The notes under the pieces were generated by a model. That model saw only the letters and a list, made by a program, of their open reading frames with translations, had not been told where the DNA came from and did not search any database. Below, piece after piece: positions 21,590 to 33,512 of a DNA stretch of 64,000 nucleotides. The stretch comes from Anastatus disparis. Taxonomy: Eukaryota; Arthropoda; Insecta; Hymenoptera; Eupelmidae. The position numbers and the translations under genes are program-made. The DNA lies in contig JAFFSR010000351.1 in the NCBI GenBank assembly GCA_017163975.1, forward strand, positions 2,811,501 through 2,875,500. Reading direction: 5' to 3'. How positions within the stretch are numbered: position 1 is the stretch's first letter; every line of letters begins with the position of its first letter.

Positions 21590-22560
21590 TTCTACTTTTT
21601 AAGTTTTTCATCAAATGTATAAAAATTTGGTATCTCTGAATACAAGTGATTTCGTGCTTCAAAATCTTCTCTATTTAATTCAAAAGATGCTGTTAAAAGA
21701 TGTTGCTCCCACATTTTTTTGCATGATCATTTATTCTTTTCCTTTTTTAAAAAATACGTTTTTTTGATTTTCTTTATGAACGCTTAGACGTTTTATAGTA
21801 TGTGAAATAACATGTAAAGAATATTCTCATAACCTGCGCATTACTTGAGGTGGACATAAATATCGTGTATTAATGTATTGTTGGGTTTCGTCATATTCAT
21901 ATTCAACATTTCTACGATTGAAATTTTGAAAAGTGTCTTTATTTTCTGATTGAAAATCCACAATTACTTGATGTATTTTAATGTATGCACAATCATGACC
22001 TTTATAACAGTATTTAAATAAATATTTAATGCAGTGTACAGCGGAACAAACTTCTACGTGTATGTGTGCATTAAGTTTCAATAATAAGTAAGGATTATAA
22101 AGAACAACAAATCCATTATCTGCGATTCTTTCTATAAATTTATTTTTGAGAATTATTTTGACGCTATTATTTTTACGTTTGTATAGTAAATATTCATTGG
22201 ATTTAAATATTGTTGTATTATTAAATTTTCTTGAAAAATTTTCAGTACATTGTTTCGTATTTTTATTCATGCACGAGCAATTTATATTTTGCATACCACA
22301 GGGACCGCGTATCATAAATTGTTTAACAATACTATATAATTATGGATAAATATCTCTATTTGGGATTTCTGCACTTATTATTTTAAACTTTTTCGGGAAT
22401 ATCAAATTTATCACTTTCATCTAAGAGTAAGTCGTTACTAACATATGCATATGCGGTAATCCTCGTTTTTCAAATTCAATCTCATGACTATATGCAATAC
22501 ATTTTCCTAATATTCCCATTCTAATCTTGCTTTTTATTATACGAGATGGGGCTATCTCCT
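21590..22560 (-). pseudogene. Helitron Rep (HUH endonuclease) segment
   Basis: From right to left: GKCIAYSHEIEFEKRGLPH with an intact HxH motif (HMHM near 22445-22465), then an intact frame from 22315 reading MIRGPCGMQNINCSC, then KYLFKYCYKGHDCAY carrying the Y..KY catalytic pattern, YINTRYLCPPQVM, and after one stop a block ending FYTFDEKLKK. Helitron Rep proteins nick and join single-stranded DNA at the element ends. The metal-binding HUH and the tyrosine motif are both visible here, unlike the 53-kb copy whose first His is changed. Stops and at least two frame changes still inactivate it. Confidence 0.9.
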
Positions 22561-23239
22561 TATTTTTTGCTACAATTATTAGTTTTTGCAAAAAAATCAA
22601 TTCTTTGATTAGAAAAGGACAGAGATATACGACCTGCTCTTAACGGGATGTCGGTGCTGCAGCAATTGAGTTTTGTTTTTTTTATTTTATCAATATCTTT
22701 TTTAATTCATAAATTAAACAAATATAATGACTTGTCCGCACTAAAGCTATATTGATACAATCATTTTTGTCAAAATAAAAAATCGTTTCGACTTGTTATT
22801 TTTTTATGAGCTTGGATTGAAAATTAGATATCAAACTCGATAAACCTAATCATAAAATACGATACATTAAAAGTTTTCATTATAACTTTGTATGTATGAT
22901 ATTTTGGTGGATTTCTTGAGTTGTCCGCACTAGAGTTTAATCTTACAAATTTTTACTTTGTAGCAAAAAAACACTATTAAACGCATCGTTTATTCATAAG
23001 TTAGGATTGGAAATATTATTAGAAGACGGGCAGCTTCGTCATGCTCTCAAGTCCTGTTACAAATAAAGCTTATTTTTTATCTATTTCTTTTGATTCTTTT
23101 TTTTCTTCATTTAATTTATTCTCAACTGTGCTAATTTTATTATCGTTATAATTTAAGTGAATTTCATCGATTCCTATTATATAAGTATTTGGTTTTTAAA
23201 AATTTGTATACGAAATGTCATCGTCAAATTCCATCGAAA
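22561..23239. other. Spacer between the Ulp1-like and Rep segments of the Helitron
   Basis: The first part holds the inverse TIR-like end ending CTGCTCTTAA (22585-22636). The motif TTGTCCGCACTA occurs twice, about 190 bp apart (near 22732 and 22921). No Rep N-terminal coding can be read, so an insertion or deletion has removed it. Confidence 0.5.
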
Positions 23240-23988
23240 TTGTTTTATGATTCGAATTCTTTTGTTTACGATACATTTCCATGATCTTTTTTTGTTCTGC
23301 CAATAAATATATTTGTGTGTTTTTTTCTAATAGTTCAAGCTCGGTGAAATCTAAATTTAATAATATTTAATTTAGACGTTGCTCATGACAAAAACTCCTC
23401 CTTATCATGTCCGGTGGATTATCGTAATTAATATTTGCATTATTATAATTTTGCAAAACTGGTAACGTTCTTATTTGTTGCGTTCTAAAAATTCTTGATG
23501 AACGTTATCTCATTGGAGGAATATCATATTTTAAACAACATGGATCTGAATTATCAAGTATTGCAATAGCAAAAACAATTGCAAAAACGTCACAATTATA
23601 ATTATCTGTTTGTGATTGTACTGTTTCGAATACTATGCTCAATTCTGATTTGTTTGGGAATAATCTGTTTATGTAAATCTCATGTTCATCTGGTAGATAT
23701 TTAAGATTTAAACTGTCATGTATATGAATTATTATTATAATACACACAAATCCGGTGACACTTTTCCAAATTTCCGGAAAATAATAACTGTATAAATTCT
23801 CCATCAATTGGTACTGATTTAATATGTTGTGGTCTTTGAATTGGTAAAGTTAATTGCATGTTAAATGAGGTGTACCGGTTTGAAATATTATTAAATTCTA
23901 ATATATGAATATCAGTTAACATGAAAGCAATTCCACTATACAATCCCTGTCCTTTAACAATCAATTTATCTTTCTCATTTAAAACCAT
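23240..23988 (-). pseudogene. Ulp1-like (C48) cysteine protease, copy 2 of the Helitron
   Basis: The ATG at 23988 opens MVLNEKDKLIVKGQGLYSG, matching the 8219 copy. After a frame change near 23750 it continues HDSLNLKYLPDEHEIYINR and VQSQTDNYNCDVFAIVFAI, then a C-terminal extension similar to copy 1. Catalytic His is kept (CHRICVYY), Asp is kept (HDSL), Cys is kept but the following Gly is Asp. It lies upstream of Rep on the same strand, in the same relative position as in the 49-kb Helitron. Ulp1 proteases cleave ubiquitin-like modifiers or polyproteins; which applies here is unknown. Confidence 0.87.
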
Positions 23989-24231
23989 TATTGAAAATTA
24001 AAATTCTTTTAAGAATTTTAATTCATTTTCAATGAACTTTTTCCAAAGATATTCACGAAATTATTGCTTTTATATTAACTAATTTAATTTACTGCCTTTT
24101 TACTTTAAAAGCTGAAAAATGAAAGAAATTATGAAAAATGCTATGCATTAATTGTTATATGATAAATAAATAATAATAAAATTTGTAAAAATAATATAAC
24201 GATAAAAAATAGTTATTTTCAGCAATTATAC

Positions 24232-24235
<4 letters not shown>

Positions 24236-24308
<73 letters not shown>
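24236..24308. repeat. (TA)n microsatellite, left of foldback
   Basis: About 36 TA units with one TAAA interruption directly precede the foldback at 24309. Confidence 0.95.
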
Positions 24309-24309
<1 letters not shown>

Positions 24310-25340
24310 GGGACATTTCACACAAACTAGAAGAGCAAAAAAAAATAAAAATCGCTGAAACTTTGAGAATATATTCTGTTTGTTACCCAAAATATGTAAA
24401 AAAATTTTTAAGGATTTAGATTGGAAGAATCAAGAGCGATAGATCCCTAAAATTCGGAAATTTTTCAAAATTTTTGGAAAAGTACCAACTTTATGATTTT
24501 TTTCTGAAAATCCTGATGTTTTACAGAGAAATTTATAAGAATACTTTTTGTTGTAAATGAAAAGGAGAGTGAGCATGATTTTTTACAGACCTACATTCCG
24601 AAGTTTTCTATTGGTTCTTACATGTATTACATGGTAATTAGAATTACTCATTGTTTGCTACTTCAGAAATTGCTTTTCGAGGGCTTATTTTCTTCTTTTT
24701 TTATTAATTTCAGAATAAATTTTCGATTGCGTAAGAAAGAGCCACCAATAAGGAGTTATGACAGTTTGAAATACATATTTTAATGTATCATTTATTTTTT
24801 ATATTGAATATAAATGTATATTTTCATCTATGATTAATTTTTATATTAAAAATAAATTATACATGAAAATATATATTTTAAACTGTCATAACTCCTTATT
24901 GTTGGCTCTGACTTACATGATGAAAAATTCATTTTAAAGTTCATGTAAAATAGAAAAAATTAAGCTCGCAAAAAGAAATTTCTGAAGTGGCGAACCATGA
25001 GTAATTTCAATTACCATGTAATACATATAAGAACCAATAGAAAACTTCAAAATTCAGGTTCTGCAAAGAATCATGCTAACTCTGCTCTTCATTTACAACA
25101 AGAAGTATTCTCATGAATCTCTCTCTAAAATATCAAGATTTTCAGGAAAAAAAATGATTAAGTTGGGACTTATCTAAAAATTTTGAAAAATTTCCAAATT
25201 TCAAGGATCTATAGCTCTTGATCCTTCTAATCTAAATCCTTGAAAATTCATTTACATCTTTTGGATATCAAAAAGAATATATTCTTAGAGTTCCAGAGAT
25301 TTTTATTTTTCTGCTCTTCCAGTTGGTGTGAAACGTCCCA
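24309..25340. mobile_element. 1.03-kb foldback element in (TA)n
   Basis: It starts TGGGACATTTCACAC and ends GTGTGAAACGTCCCA. Arms of about 500 bp pair with roughly 10% mismatches, centre near 24820. No ORF. (TA)n lies on both sides (to 25359), the same setting as the foldback at 10501. Confidence 0.87.
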
Positions 25341-25424
25341 CATATATATATATATATAATCATTAAAAAAAGTTTGTTGTAAAAAGAACTAAAATGAAAA
25401 TTAATTTGAGTTATTTCTAATAAT

Positions 25425-25620
25425 TGTATTTTTCAATTTATTTACAGTTATTTACGGATATTTGCAGTATCTACATTTAAAAATGTATAAATGATAATAA
25501 ACAATCATTATTCATCTCCAGCCTAACTCTTTTTCATTGTTATTTACAGTTTTCAATATTTTTTTATAATTATTTGTTTATTCACAGTATTATTCTACTT
25601 TAAAAAAATAATTTTTATAC
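25425..25620. repeat. TTATTTACAG-type array fragment
   Basis: Units such as TTATTTACAGTTATTTAC and TATTTGCAGTATC recur. It belongs with the arrays at 16.8 and 47.2 kb and with the arms at 6.1 and 6.85 kb. Confidence 0.55.
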
Positions 25621-25646
25621 AAGGTGATGAAATATTTAACTATAAG

Positions 25647-25650
<4 letters not shown>

Positions 25651-25692
<42 letters not shown>
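25651..25692. repeat. (TA)n microsatellite
   Basis: About 21 TA units next to the array fragment. Confidence 0.95.
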
Positions 25693-25698
<6 letters not shown>

Positions 25699-25949
25699 AT
25701 ATCACAAGAAAATTTACATATCAAAACTAATTCTCTAATGTAAAGAATAAAATATTAAATTAATAGAATTTTGAAATTTTGATATGGGAATACTTTTCAT
25801 AAATAACTTTTTAATAACTTTGAAAAATGATAAATTTTTCAAATAACTTGTGGTATTGAATGCTAATTAAATTTAGTTTTAACATGAAAATAATTATTCA
25901 AGTTAAAAATTTATTTAATGAAATAATATAATTATTTATAAGTTATCAC

Positions 25950-26613
25950 TTAAGGAGGTACTTTCGTCCACTACTCGACTCAAATTTTCAATATGCTTAT
26001 TCGATTAAAAGTTACTAGATATCTTCCCTCCCCAAGAATATATGTTTTGTATGGTGATTTTTACATACTCGATAGAATTAGCATCAATATAAAAAAAAAG
26101 AAATAATTTTTATTTGAAACTAAAAAATTAAAATTAATTAAAGAGCTAAGATCATCATTTTCACTGTCCAAATCATTTACATGCTCTTTTTACGAAATTT
26201 GAAAATTTGAGGTTATGGTGGGTTTTTTTCACCATTCACTATGTACGATAAAAGTAACTAGATTCGTACATAAATGAATAATTTATTCATTTATATTTCC
26301 GTGTAAAAGTAATGAAAGTTTCTGAAAATTATTTTATAAGTTGCCAGTAATATTATGTTTATCCTTAAAAAATTTCATTTTATTCTGTTTTGTAAATTTT
26401 AAGATCAACTACAATATTAACGCACACAAATAACGCACAACAAATTAATTTTCCCCACAAGAACCAATGTTATATAATTATTCTAATTTCTCATTAACGA
26501 GATAACGAATCTTCATGAAATTTTATATGTGCATTTTAGACATAAAAACAAACAATTTTGCATAGTTTCGACTAAATTTGTTTTGTCATACTAAAGCAAA
26601 GGTACCTCCTTAA
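25950..26613. mobile_element. 664-bp TTAA-target element (GGAGGTAC ends)
   Basis: It begins TTAAGGAGGTACTTT and ends AAAGGTACCTCCTTAA, so TTAA lies at both borders and the ends are inverted repeats. The undisturbed sequence at 3.7 kb shows continuity across the site. TTAA duplication is typical of piggyBac-type elements. No transposase is present, so it is non-autonomous. Confidence 0.75.
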
Positions 26614-26721
26614 TTATAATTTTTTAAACATTTTATTCATGGTTTAAAATAATATTGCATATATAATTATCATTTTAATAGTTTTTATAAAATATTATGT
26701 AAATTTTATAAGTATATATTA

Positions 26722-27640
26722 TTTAAGGAGATGTGAAATGGACAGTACACTTGCGCCGATAAATATTGACTATATTTCCATTGTATTTCAAAATTTTGAA
26801 TAAAGAGATGCATTAACATATAATATGTATCGCGAAGATTATTCAGTTAAATTTTTAAATAAATCTATTTATTAGTTATTGAGGAGTTTGGGTTCCAATA
26901 TTATTTACTAATATTTTTCTATTTGGAATCAGAAATCTAAGTATCTTGAAAACTAATGATTAGAATAATTTGAAAATTTAAATAAATAATCATCATGGTA
27001 TATACTACACTTTGAAAAATTTTTTGGTAACTATACCAGTTTCCTGTAAATAATTACATGTTTTAGCGATGTGAAGTTACATTTTTATGTAACTTTATAT
27101 CGCTGAGCGTAGGTCCTACTATGATCGCGGTATTTTCCCCGTGCTTAGCAGTGTAATGTTACAGTCAATATCAACATGGCTGTCCGGTAAAAATACATGA
27201 CATACGTGAACTTTCGCGACAATAGAAACACATTTTAAACAGAATAAGAAATATTTTATTCTTATTAATTGATTAACATAAAGTTATTAAATAATCTTTT
27301 CAAATTGCATAGTGTCATGAGTAATAAACGTTCAACGTATATTTTTTATTAAATTATATCGAATGTAGCTTAGAAACGATGTATCATGTAATTTTACCGG
27401 TTTTCATGTGTATTAACACGCTCAGCAAGGGTCCCCATACTTACCATGCTCAGCGATGTAAAGTTCCGAAAAATTTTTTACTGTGTACAAGTTAATACAT
27501 TCCTTTTATAGAAATTCAGAAATAGAATGGAAAGACATCAGTTAAATATTACAGTTAATTTTTATATATTCTCATAGTGAAATATAATCAAACTTTGACA
27601 ACAAATTCAACATAATAAAATAATCGTACTTTCAATGAAA
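26722..27640. mobile_element. Second insertion in the AT-rich repeat, type unknown
   Basis: The flanks share about 24 bp (ATTTTATAAGTATATATTAT against ATTTTATAAGTATAGATTAT). The interior has a hairpin around 27064-27106 (AGCGATGTGAAGTTAC with an inverse partner) and motifs such as GCTCAGCGATGTAAAGTT near 27450 that repeat it. No ORF or clear TIR is visible, so an ordinary rearrangement remains possible. Confidence 0.4.
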
Positions 27641-28164
27641 TTTTATAAGTATAGATTATTAAGAGTGAAATATAATGTAACTTCGAATATAAATCCAATC
27701 TAATAGAATAATTATAATTTTCAATCATTATATTTAATACAAATTTTAGAGTGATATTACAGAATATTATTTTTTTCCGCATTTATAATAAGTGTTTCGC
27801 AAATAATAAGTAAATTTTCTTTTGAAATGTTTACTTTTTTAAAGGAAATTTAACTTCTATCTAGACAGTTCATAAATATAAATTCATAATTATATTAGAC
27901 ATAATAAGGAAAAATTATTTATATTTCATATATTTTCCTATCTTTATAATTGACTATTAAAAAAAATTTAATATCAAATAAATATTTTTTTTAAAGTGTA
28001 TTTCATAAGAATTATGTTCAAACGATATTAAAAAAAAAATTTTTATATCATGTAATGATAATTTTTCAAATGAGGTAATTTGATGTATTTTAAAAATGAA
28101 TATGTTTCTCTTATTAAAAATATTATTGCTTTAATGAAATGAATTTCAATATATTTAATTGTTA

Positions 28165-29522
28165 CCCTATTAAAAAAGTTCGTGCTGATTCTGTACTGAT
28201 TTTACACTGAACTCAGTATGTGATTCGTACTGTATAGACGTAGAATCAGCATGATATTCACATAAAATCCGTACTGAGCGAACTCTGAAAAAAGTCTCAA
28301 AACGCAATGCGAATAACGTACGAAATTTGTACTAATAAGGTTAAAAAACTATACGAAATTCGTGTAAAATCAGTATAAAATCTGCGAATGCATATTTAGG
28401 TATATATTCAGTAAACCTACTCAGCACGTAATCAGTAAAAAATCAGAACACTGTTTGTACAATTTTGAAGCCCAGTCTGTACTTAATTTTATTAAAATAA
28501 ATGTTCAATTGGTATTGATTGACCGTAAAATCTGTACAAATTTCCAAATTAGGCATTAGAATGAAGAATAATAAAATAAACTCAGTACGAATTCAGTACG
28601 AAAACAGTACGTAATTGATACAAAATTATAAATGATTTCACACACAATCTTTTTACAATACGTGATTAATTCATACTGAAATTGCATAAATTCTATGCAA
28701 AATTTGAGACCAGGTTTCAGACAAATATTTTATTTCTAAACCTCGAATCCCGTACGTATTTTATTCAAATTCAGTACTAATAAACCACGTATTGCCGTAA
28801 GATTTTAAAACGAATTCTGTTCAGTTTTTGTACAAATTACGTATCGTTTTTGTATTGAATTCGTATTGAGATAATATAATCAATTTTCGAACCAAATTGT
28901 CTGGAATCCCTAGTCTAAAATTTCGCATAGATTTTATGCAAATTTCTGTATGAATTGTAAATTTTAACGTATATTTTGTAAAATAAGATTGTGTGTGAAA
29001 TCATTATAATATAATTTTGTATCAAAATTACATACTGAATTTCTGTATGAATTAATCACGTATTGTAGATTGTGTGATCTTTATTTTGTTTTTATGTTTT
29101 TGAATTACTGAGTTCTAATGATTCTAATCTATGCCTAATTTGGGAATTTGTGCAGATATTACGGTCAATCAATACCAATTGAACATTTATTTTAATAAAA
29201 TTAAGTACAGATTGGGCTTCGAAATTGTACAAACGGTGTACTGATTTTTCACTGATTACGTGCTGAGTAGGTTTACTGAATATATACCTGAATATGCATT
29301 CGCAGATTTTATACTGATTTTACACGAATTTCGTATAGTTTTTTAACCTTATTAGTACAAATTTCGTACGTTATTCGCATTGCGTTTTAAGACTTTTTTC
29401 AGAGTTCGCTCAGTACGGATTTTATGTGAATATCATGCTGATTCTACGTCTATACAGTACGAATCACATACTGAGTTCAGTGTAAAATCAGTACAGAATC
29501 AGCACGAACTTTTTTAATAGGG
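28165..29522. mobile_element. 1.36-kb foldback element (CCCTATTAAAAAA ends)
   Basis: It starts CCCTATTAAAAAAGTTCG and ends CGAACTTTTTTAATAGGG, flanked on both sides by TA (28163-28164, 29523-29524). The arms, about 670 bp, are nearly identical for the outer 350 bp and more diverged inside. The arms are full of short variants of CAGTACGAATT and TCAGTACGTAA. No ORF. The terminal motif is shared with 52296-52823. Confidence 0.88.
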
Positions 29523-29639
29523 TAACAATTTTTATTTAAATGACAATTCATTTAAATATAAATACGTGTACAAATGGAAATGTAATTAAGGTAAATATAA
29601 TTTTAATATATTAAAATGTAATTTTAATATATTTAATTG

Positions 29640-30179
29640 TTAAGAGGCGGTCGGAACCATTTGCCGCTTGGTGGCGCTGCGGTCAGGTGAGAGAAAAATA
29701 TAAAATATTTTTTATATAGCAATTTAAAATTTACTGAAACAATAATATACTTTTAATCTTGTCATTTCCTCTAGCCATATATATGTAGAATAATTATTAA
29801 TATTAATTTTGTTTGAAAAGTCTAAAATATTGTTATAAAGCGAAAAATGCGGCGCGAGGTAGAGCCGACGTAAACATTAGCATACATCATTCTTTAGTAT
29901 TGCTCTCTCTGTCGCACTAAGGGAAGGTGCACGCATGTTTACATCGGTCCTACGTTGCATCGCATTTTTCGCTTTATAACAATATTTCAGACTTTTCAAA
30001 CAAGATAAGTATTAATAATTATTCTACATATAGATGGCTAGAGGAAATGACAACATTAAAAGTATATTGTCGTCTCAGAAAATTGTAAATAGCTGTATAA
30101 AAAATATTTAATAGATTTCTCTCACCTGACCGCAGCGCCACCCTATATGTAGCGGCGAATAGACCCGACCGCCTCTTAA
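29640..30179. mobile_element. 540-bp TTAA-target foldback MITE (GAGGCGGTCGG ends), empty copy
   Basis: TTAA at both borders, ends TTAAGAGGCGGTCGG and CCGACCGCCTCTTAA, and arms paired for about 230 bp around a central GC-richer loop. A second copy at 51985-53048 is the same element carrying an extra foldback, so this one shows the pre-insertion state. Confidence 0.88.
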
Positions 30180-30182
30180 CAA

Positions 30183-30982
30183 TTTTTATGTAAATGACAA
30201 ATTATTTAAATACTAACACGTGTACAAATTAAATGAATGTTATTTTTAAAAAATTGTTAAAAAGTAACTTTTTGAATAATATATTTTCATGAAAACTAAT
30301 TTAAATACTTTATTCTCTGAATGATAACTGAATAAAATTTTAATTTAATAAATTTAGTCATACAATTATAAATATATAATATTTATATAACTGTTTATCA
30401 AATAAAATTATAATTTTTTTAATATATATATTAAAAAAATAATTATTACAATTGATTGTAGTTAGATAAAAATGTTTATTTTAATAATTATAGCGTTGAA
30501 ATTTATTTTGATGAAAATGATATTTGATTGACATTTACAGTATTATTTTAACTATATTTGAAAGGTTACTCGTCATCAATGAAAAAATATTTATTTATTC
30601 AAATTAATAATTTATTAATATCAAGAATTTTCTAAAAATTATAATATTTATAATATGCAAACCTTACTTGTGATACATACACTTTGTAATATTTGTATCT
30701 CATTAAAATTTTATATTAGATGCAAAAAGGATTGTTAAGTTATTGCAAATAGTTATTTTATTATTCTGGAATATTCAAATTTAAAATCAACCAAAAATGT
30801 GTATTTTAATCTTATGGTTTTTTAATTTAAATTTCGTATTTTATGTATATAAAATACATTTGTGGAGATATTTTTATTAGAAATAAACACAGAATTTTTT
30901 TAAGCATGTTTTACGTAAAAATTAATTTCCTAATTCAAATTCATGGTCATATATTTAGGTCTGGAAATTATAGTTCTTACTC
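30183..30982. other. AT-rich stretch with no recognised feature
   Basis: Very high A+T, no ORF of note before the chance frame at 30843. The first 60 bases repeat 29525-29575 (see the duplicated target site under findings). Confidence 0.4.
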
Positions 30983-31648
30983 ACTAGGAGAGTATCACAT
31001 CTCCGGATCACGGATTTTGCTCTAACTTTGAGATAGGTTTTCAGATGTCAAAATATGGAAAAAGCCAGAGTTATAGACCCCAACGCTCAATATTTCTCTA
31101 GTTGCAGGCAATTAAATAAAATCACTAAAAAAGTTACTAGATTTTCAAACGCTTATAATTCTTTAGCATTAATAGCTAGACGCTTGTAACTGTTTTTAAA
31201 TGAAAGCTACGTTCAAATCCTTTCGAAAAAGCACCTATAGCATATCAAAATATTATTTTTTCCCAAAGTTACAGCGTTATGAAAATTGTACTACATTTTA
31301 ACATTTATCATTAATTAATATTCTTAAAAGGAAATTCAGCTCAAATTCTTATAACGCTGTAACTTTGAGAAAAAATAATATTTTGATATGCTATAGGTGC
31401 TTTTTCAAAAAGATTTGAACGTAGCTTTCATTTAAAAACAGTTACAAGCGTCTAGCTATTAATGCTAAAGAATTATAAGAGTTTGAAAATCTAGTAACTT
31501 TTTTAGTGATTTTATTTAATTGCCTGTAACTAGAGAAATATTGAGCGTTGGGGTCTATAACTCTGGCTTTTTCCATATTTTGACATCTGAAAACCTATCT
31601 CAAAGTTAGAGCAAAATCCGTGATCCGGAGATGTGATACTCTCCTAGT
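30983..31648. mobile_element. 666-bp foldback element (ACTAGGAGAG ends), copy 1
   Basis: It starts ACTAGGAGAGTATCACATC and ends with the exact inverse, CTCTCCTAGT. The arms are about 330 bp with very few mismatches, meeting near 31315. A second full copy lies at 41119-41784. Confidence 0.9.
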
Positions 31649-32879
31649 CAGTTCCCAGTTCTCAGTTTATTTATATCAAATATCGTACTATTTTTTTTTT
31701 TATGGAAGTAGATTGAGAAATAGTCACTTGATGAAATAAATTATACGCTTTTTTACTTTAAGCACATGTGTACATATATTTTTATATTATGTTTCATCAA
31801 ATTATTTTTAATTTTATTCAGTACTCAAAATTAACTTTAAATAATTAATTCTTATTTACTTAAAATTAGTCGTTTATACATAATAATATAATAAAAGAAA
31901 ATTCAACCAAGCGACGTTAGGAGCGAAAAACTTCAATATAATTAATATCTATCAACGTAAAACCCATTAAATTGTGTAACAATTTTCAGCAGTTGATAAA
32001 TATAATGTAAATCATATAATATATATATCAATTTTAAATTACTAATAATTAATTTAAAACTCAAAAGTAACTATTTTAAAACGGAATATGGAAGATAAAC
32101 ATGTATCGTTTTATTCCTTAAATATCACGAATTAAAATATTAATTATTAGTAATTTTAAAGTGTTATATATTATGTCAACAATTCTATATTCAATAATTT
32201 TTAATTTTAGTAACAGGAAAAGCCGCCCGAAAAGAGATTAATAATTACATCTTCTGCGAAATATTGCCCTTAATCAAGTAGGTGAAATATCAGTTTTAGT
32301 TCCAAAAAAAAGACACTAAGCATCGCAAATTTACGCTCTTACTTCATAATATAATAGTACTAACATTGGTCCCTAAAATTCAAGCTATAGTACTACTTGA
32401 AATTATGTCGCCACTCTTTTTTTAAGTACCTTAGTACATAAATTAGATATACTTGATTTAGAACCTATTTTAACAATACTTTCCTTTCTCCGTGCAGTCG
32501 TTAGTTCTAGTAAACGTCAAATACCGTTCTCGATTTTTTCATGGTTCGTGATTGAAACACGTGATTAAAAAGAATGAATTCCTATTATATTTTTTCATTG
32601 ATTCTAATGCAATTTAATAGAACAAATTCTTAATTCATCATGATATAATTTGTATTTAAACAATTTCTATGCACATTGTAACTTTAATTTATCTTTTATA
32701 TTAAAATATAAAAATTTAATTTAGTACAAAACTAGAATATCAAAATTCATAAGTTGCGGCAATTCTATTTTATTTTAAAATTGGATAATTTATACATCAT
32801 AATACAATATATGAAAATTCAACCGAGCGACGTGACGTTAGGAGCGAGGTATTTTTTGCCAGTAATTAATTAATCATAA
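31649..32879. repeat. AT-rich stretch with a 70-bp direct repeat
   Basis: 31880-31950 and 32780-32865 share TATACATMATAATA, GAAAATTCAACC, GCGACGTTAGGAGCGA and a following TAATTAAT. The distance of 900 bp suggests the ends of a short LTR-like element, but no other evidence supports that. A weak exon-like stretch follows an AG at about 32212 but is too short to call. Confidence 0.45.
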
Positions 32880-33199
32880 ATGCTAAAATTCGTTTCAATT
32901 TTTATTCCTCTATAACTTAAGAAAAAAATAATATTTTGGGATGCTATAGGTGATAATTGGAAAGGATTTGAGCTCAACTTTCATTTAAAAAAAGGTTTAG
33001 GCTTCTAGTTATTAATGCTAATGAATTATAAGCGTTTGACAATCTAGTAACTTTTATAGTGATTTTCTTTATTTGCCTGTAACTAGAGAAATATTGAGTG
33101 TTAGAGTCTAGTACCTTGGCTTTTTTCATATTTCTACATCCAAAATCATCTCCCAAAATTTGAGCAGGATCGGCGTCCCAATACCCTGACACTTCTTGT
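32880..33199 (-). mobile_element. Single-arm foldback derivative, copy 2
   Basis: Inverse of 18457-18791 with the terminus ACAAG(A)AGTGTC at 33199. It stops at the same internal point as the other two single-arm copies. Confidence 0.7.
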
Positions 33200-33512
33200 A
33201 AGTTCGAGTTGGAGGCACGCAATTGCAAGCTTTTGCTGAATTCTCCAGTTTCAGTGGCACTAGGTAGATTGGGTGCAAGTGTACATAGTAGAAGTAGTGA
33301 GAACCTGTTGCACATTAAGTACAACAGCCTGAAATTGTAAATATAGTCAAGTCATAGATAAAGTCAATGTAAAAGATTTCTTTCTTTTCTACTTTGTATA
33401 GTCCTAAATATAAGCAAAAATCTTTCACTCCGCATAATTCAATGCATAAAAATGTAACTATCAATTGTGCAAGTAACCATAAAAATAAGTATGTAAAAAT
33501 CTTTCCGTGTGT
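33200..33512 (-). repeat. Duplicated block, copy 2 (inverse of 18140-18456)
   Basis: It continues the match to 18.1-18.8 kb beyond the single-arm element and ends abruptly at about 33512, where a decayed coding sequence begins. Confidence 0.8.

Larger units (their letters stand above)
25850..27975 (-). repeat. AT-rich dispersed repeat, copy 2, split by two insertions
   Basis: Three pieces, 25850-25949, 26614-26721 and about 27640-27975, together match the reverse complement of 3280-3835 in order. The gaps between them are the TTAA element at 25950-26613 and a second insertion at about 26722-27640. Confidence 0.65.

Noticed and set aside
19887..22636. One 2.75-kb TIR element with both TTAA ends enclosing the Helitron Rep and helicase
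   Set aside because: Helicase coding continues on both sides of 19887-20035, so the two TIR-like ends are more simply two separate fragments.
32212..32285. Small host exon after a polypyrimidine-AG
   Set aside because: Only about 23 codons without partner exons; the splice signals alone occur by chance often in such AT-rich DNA.
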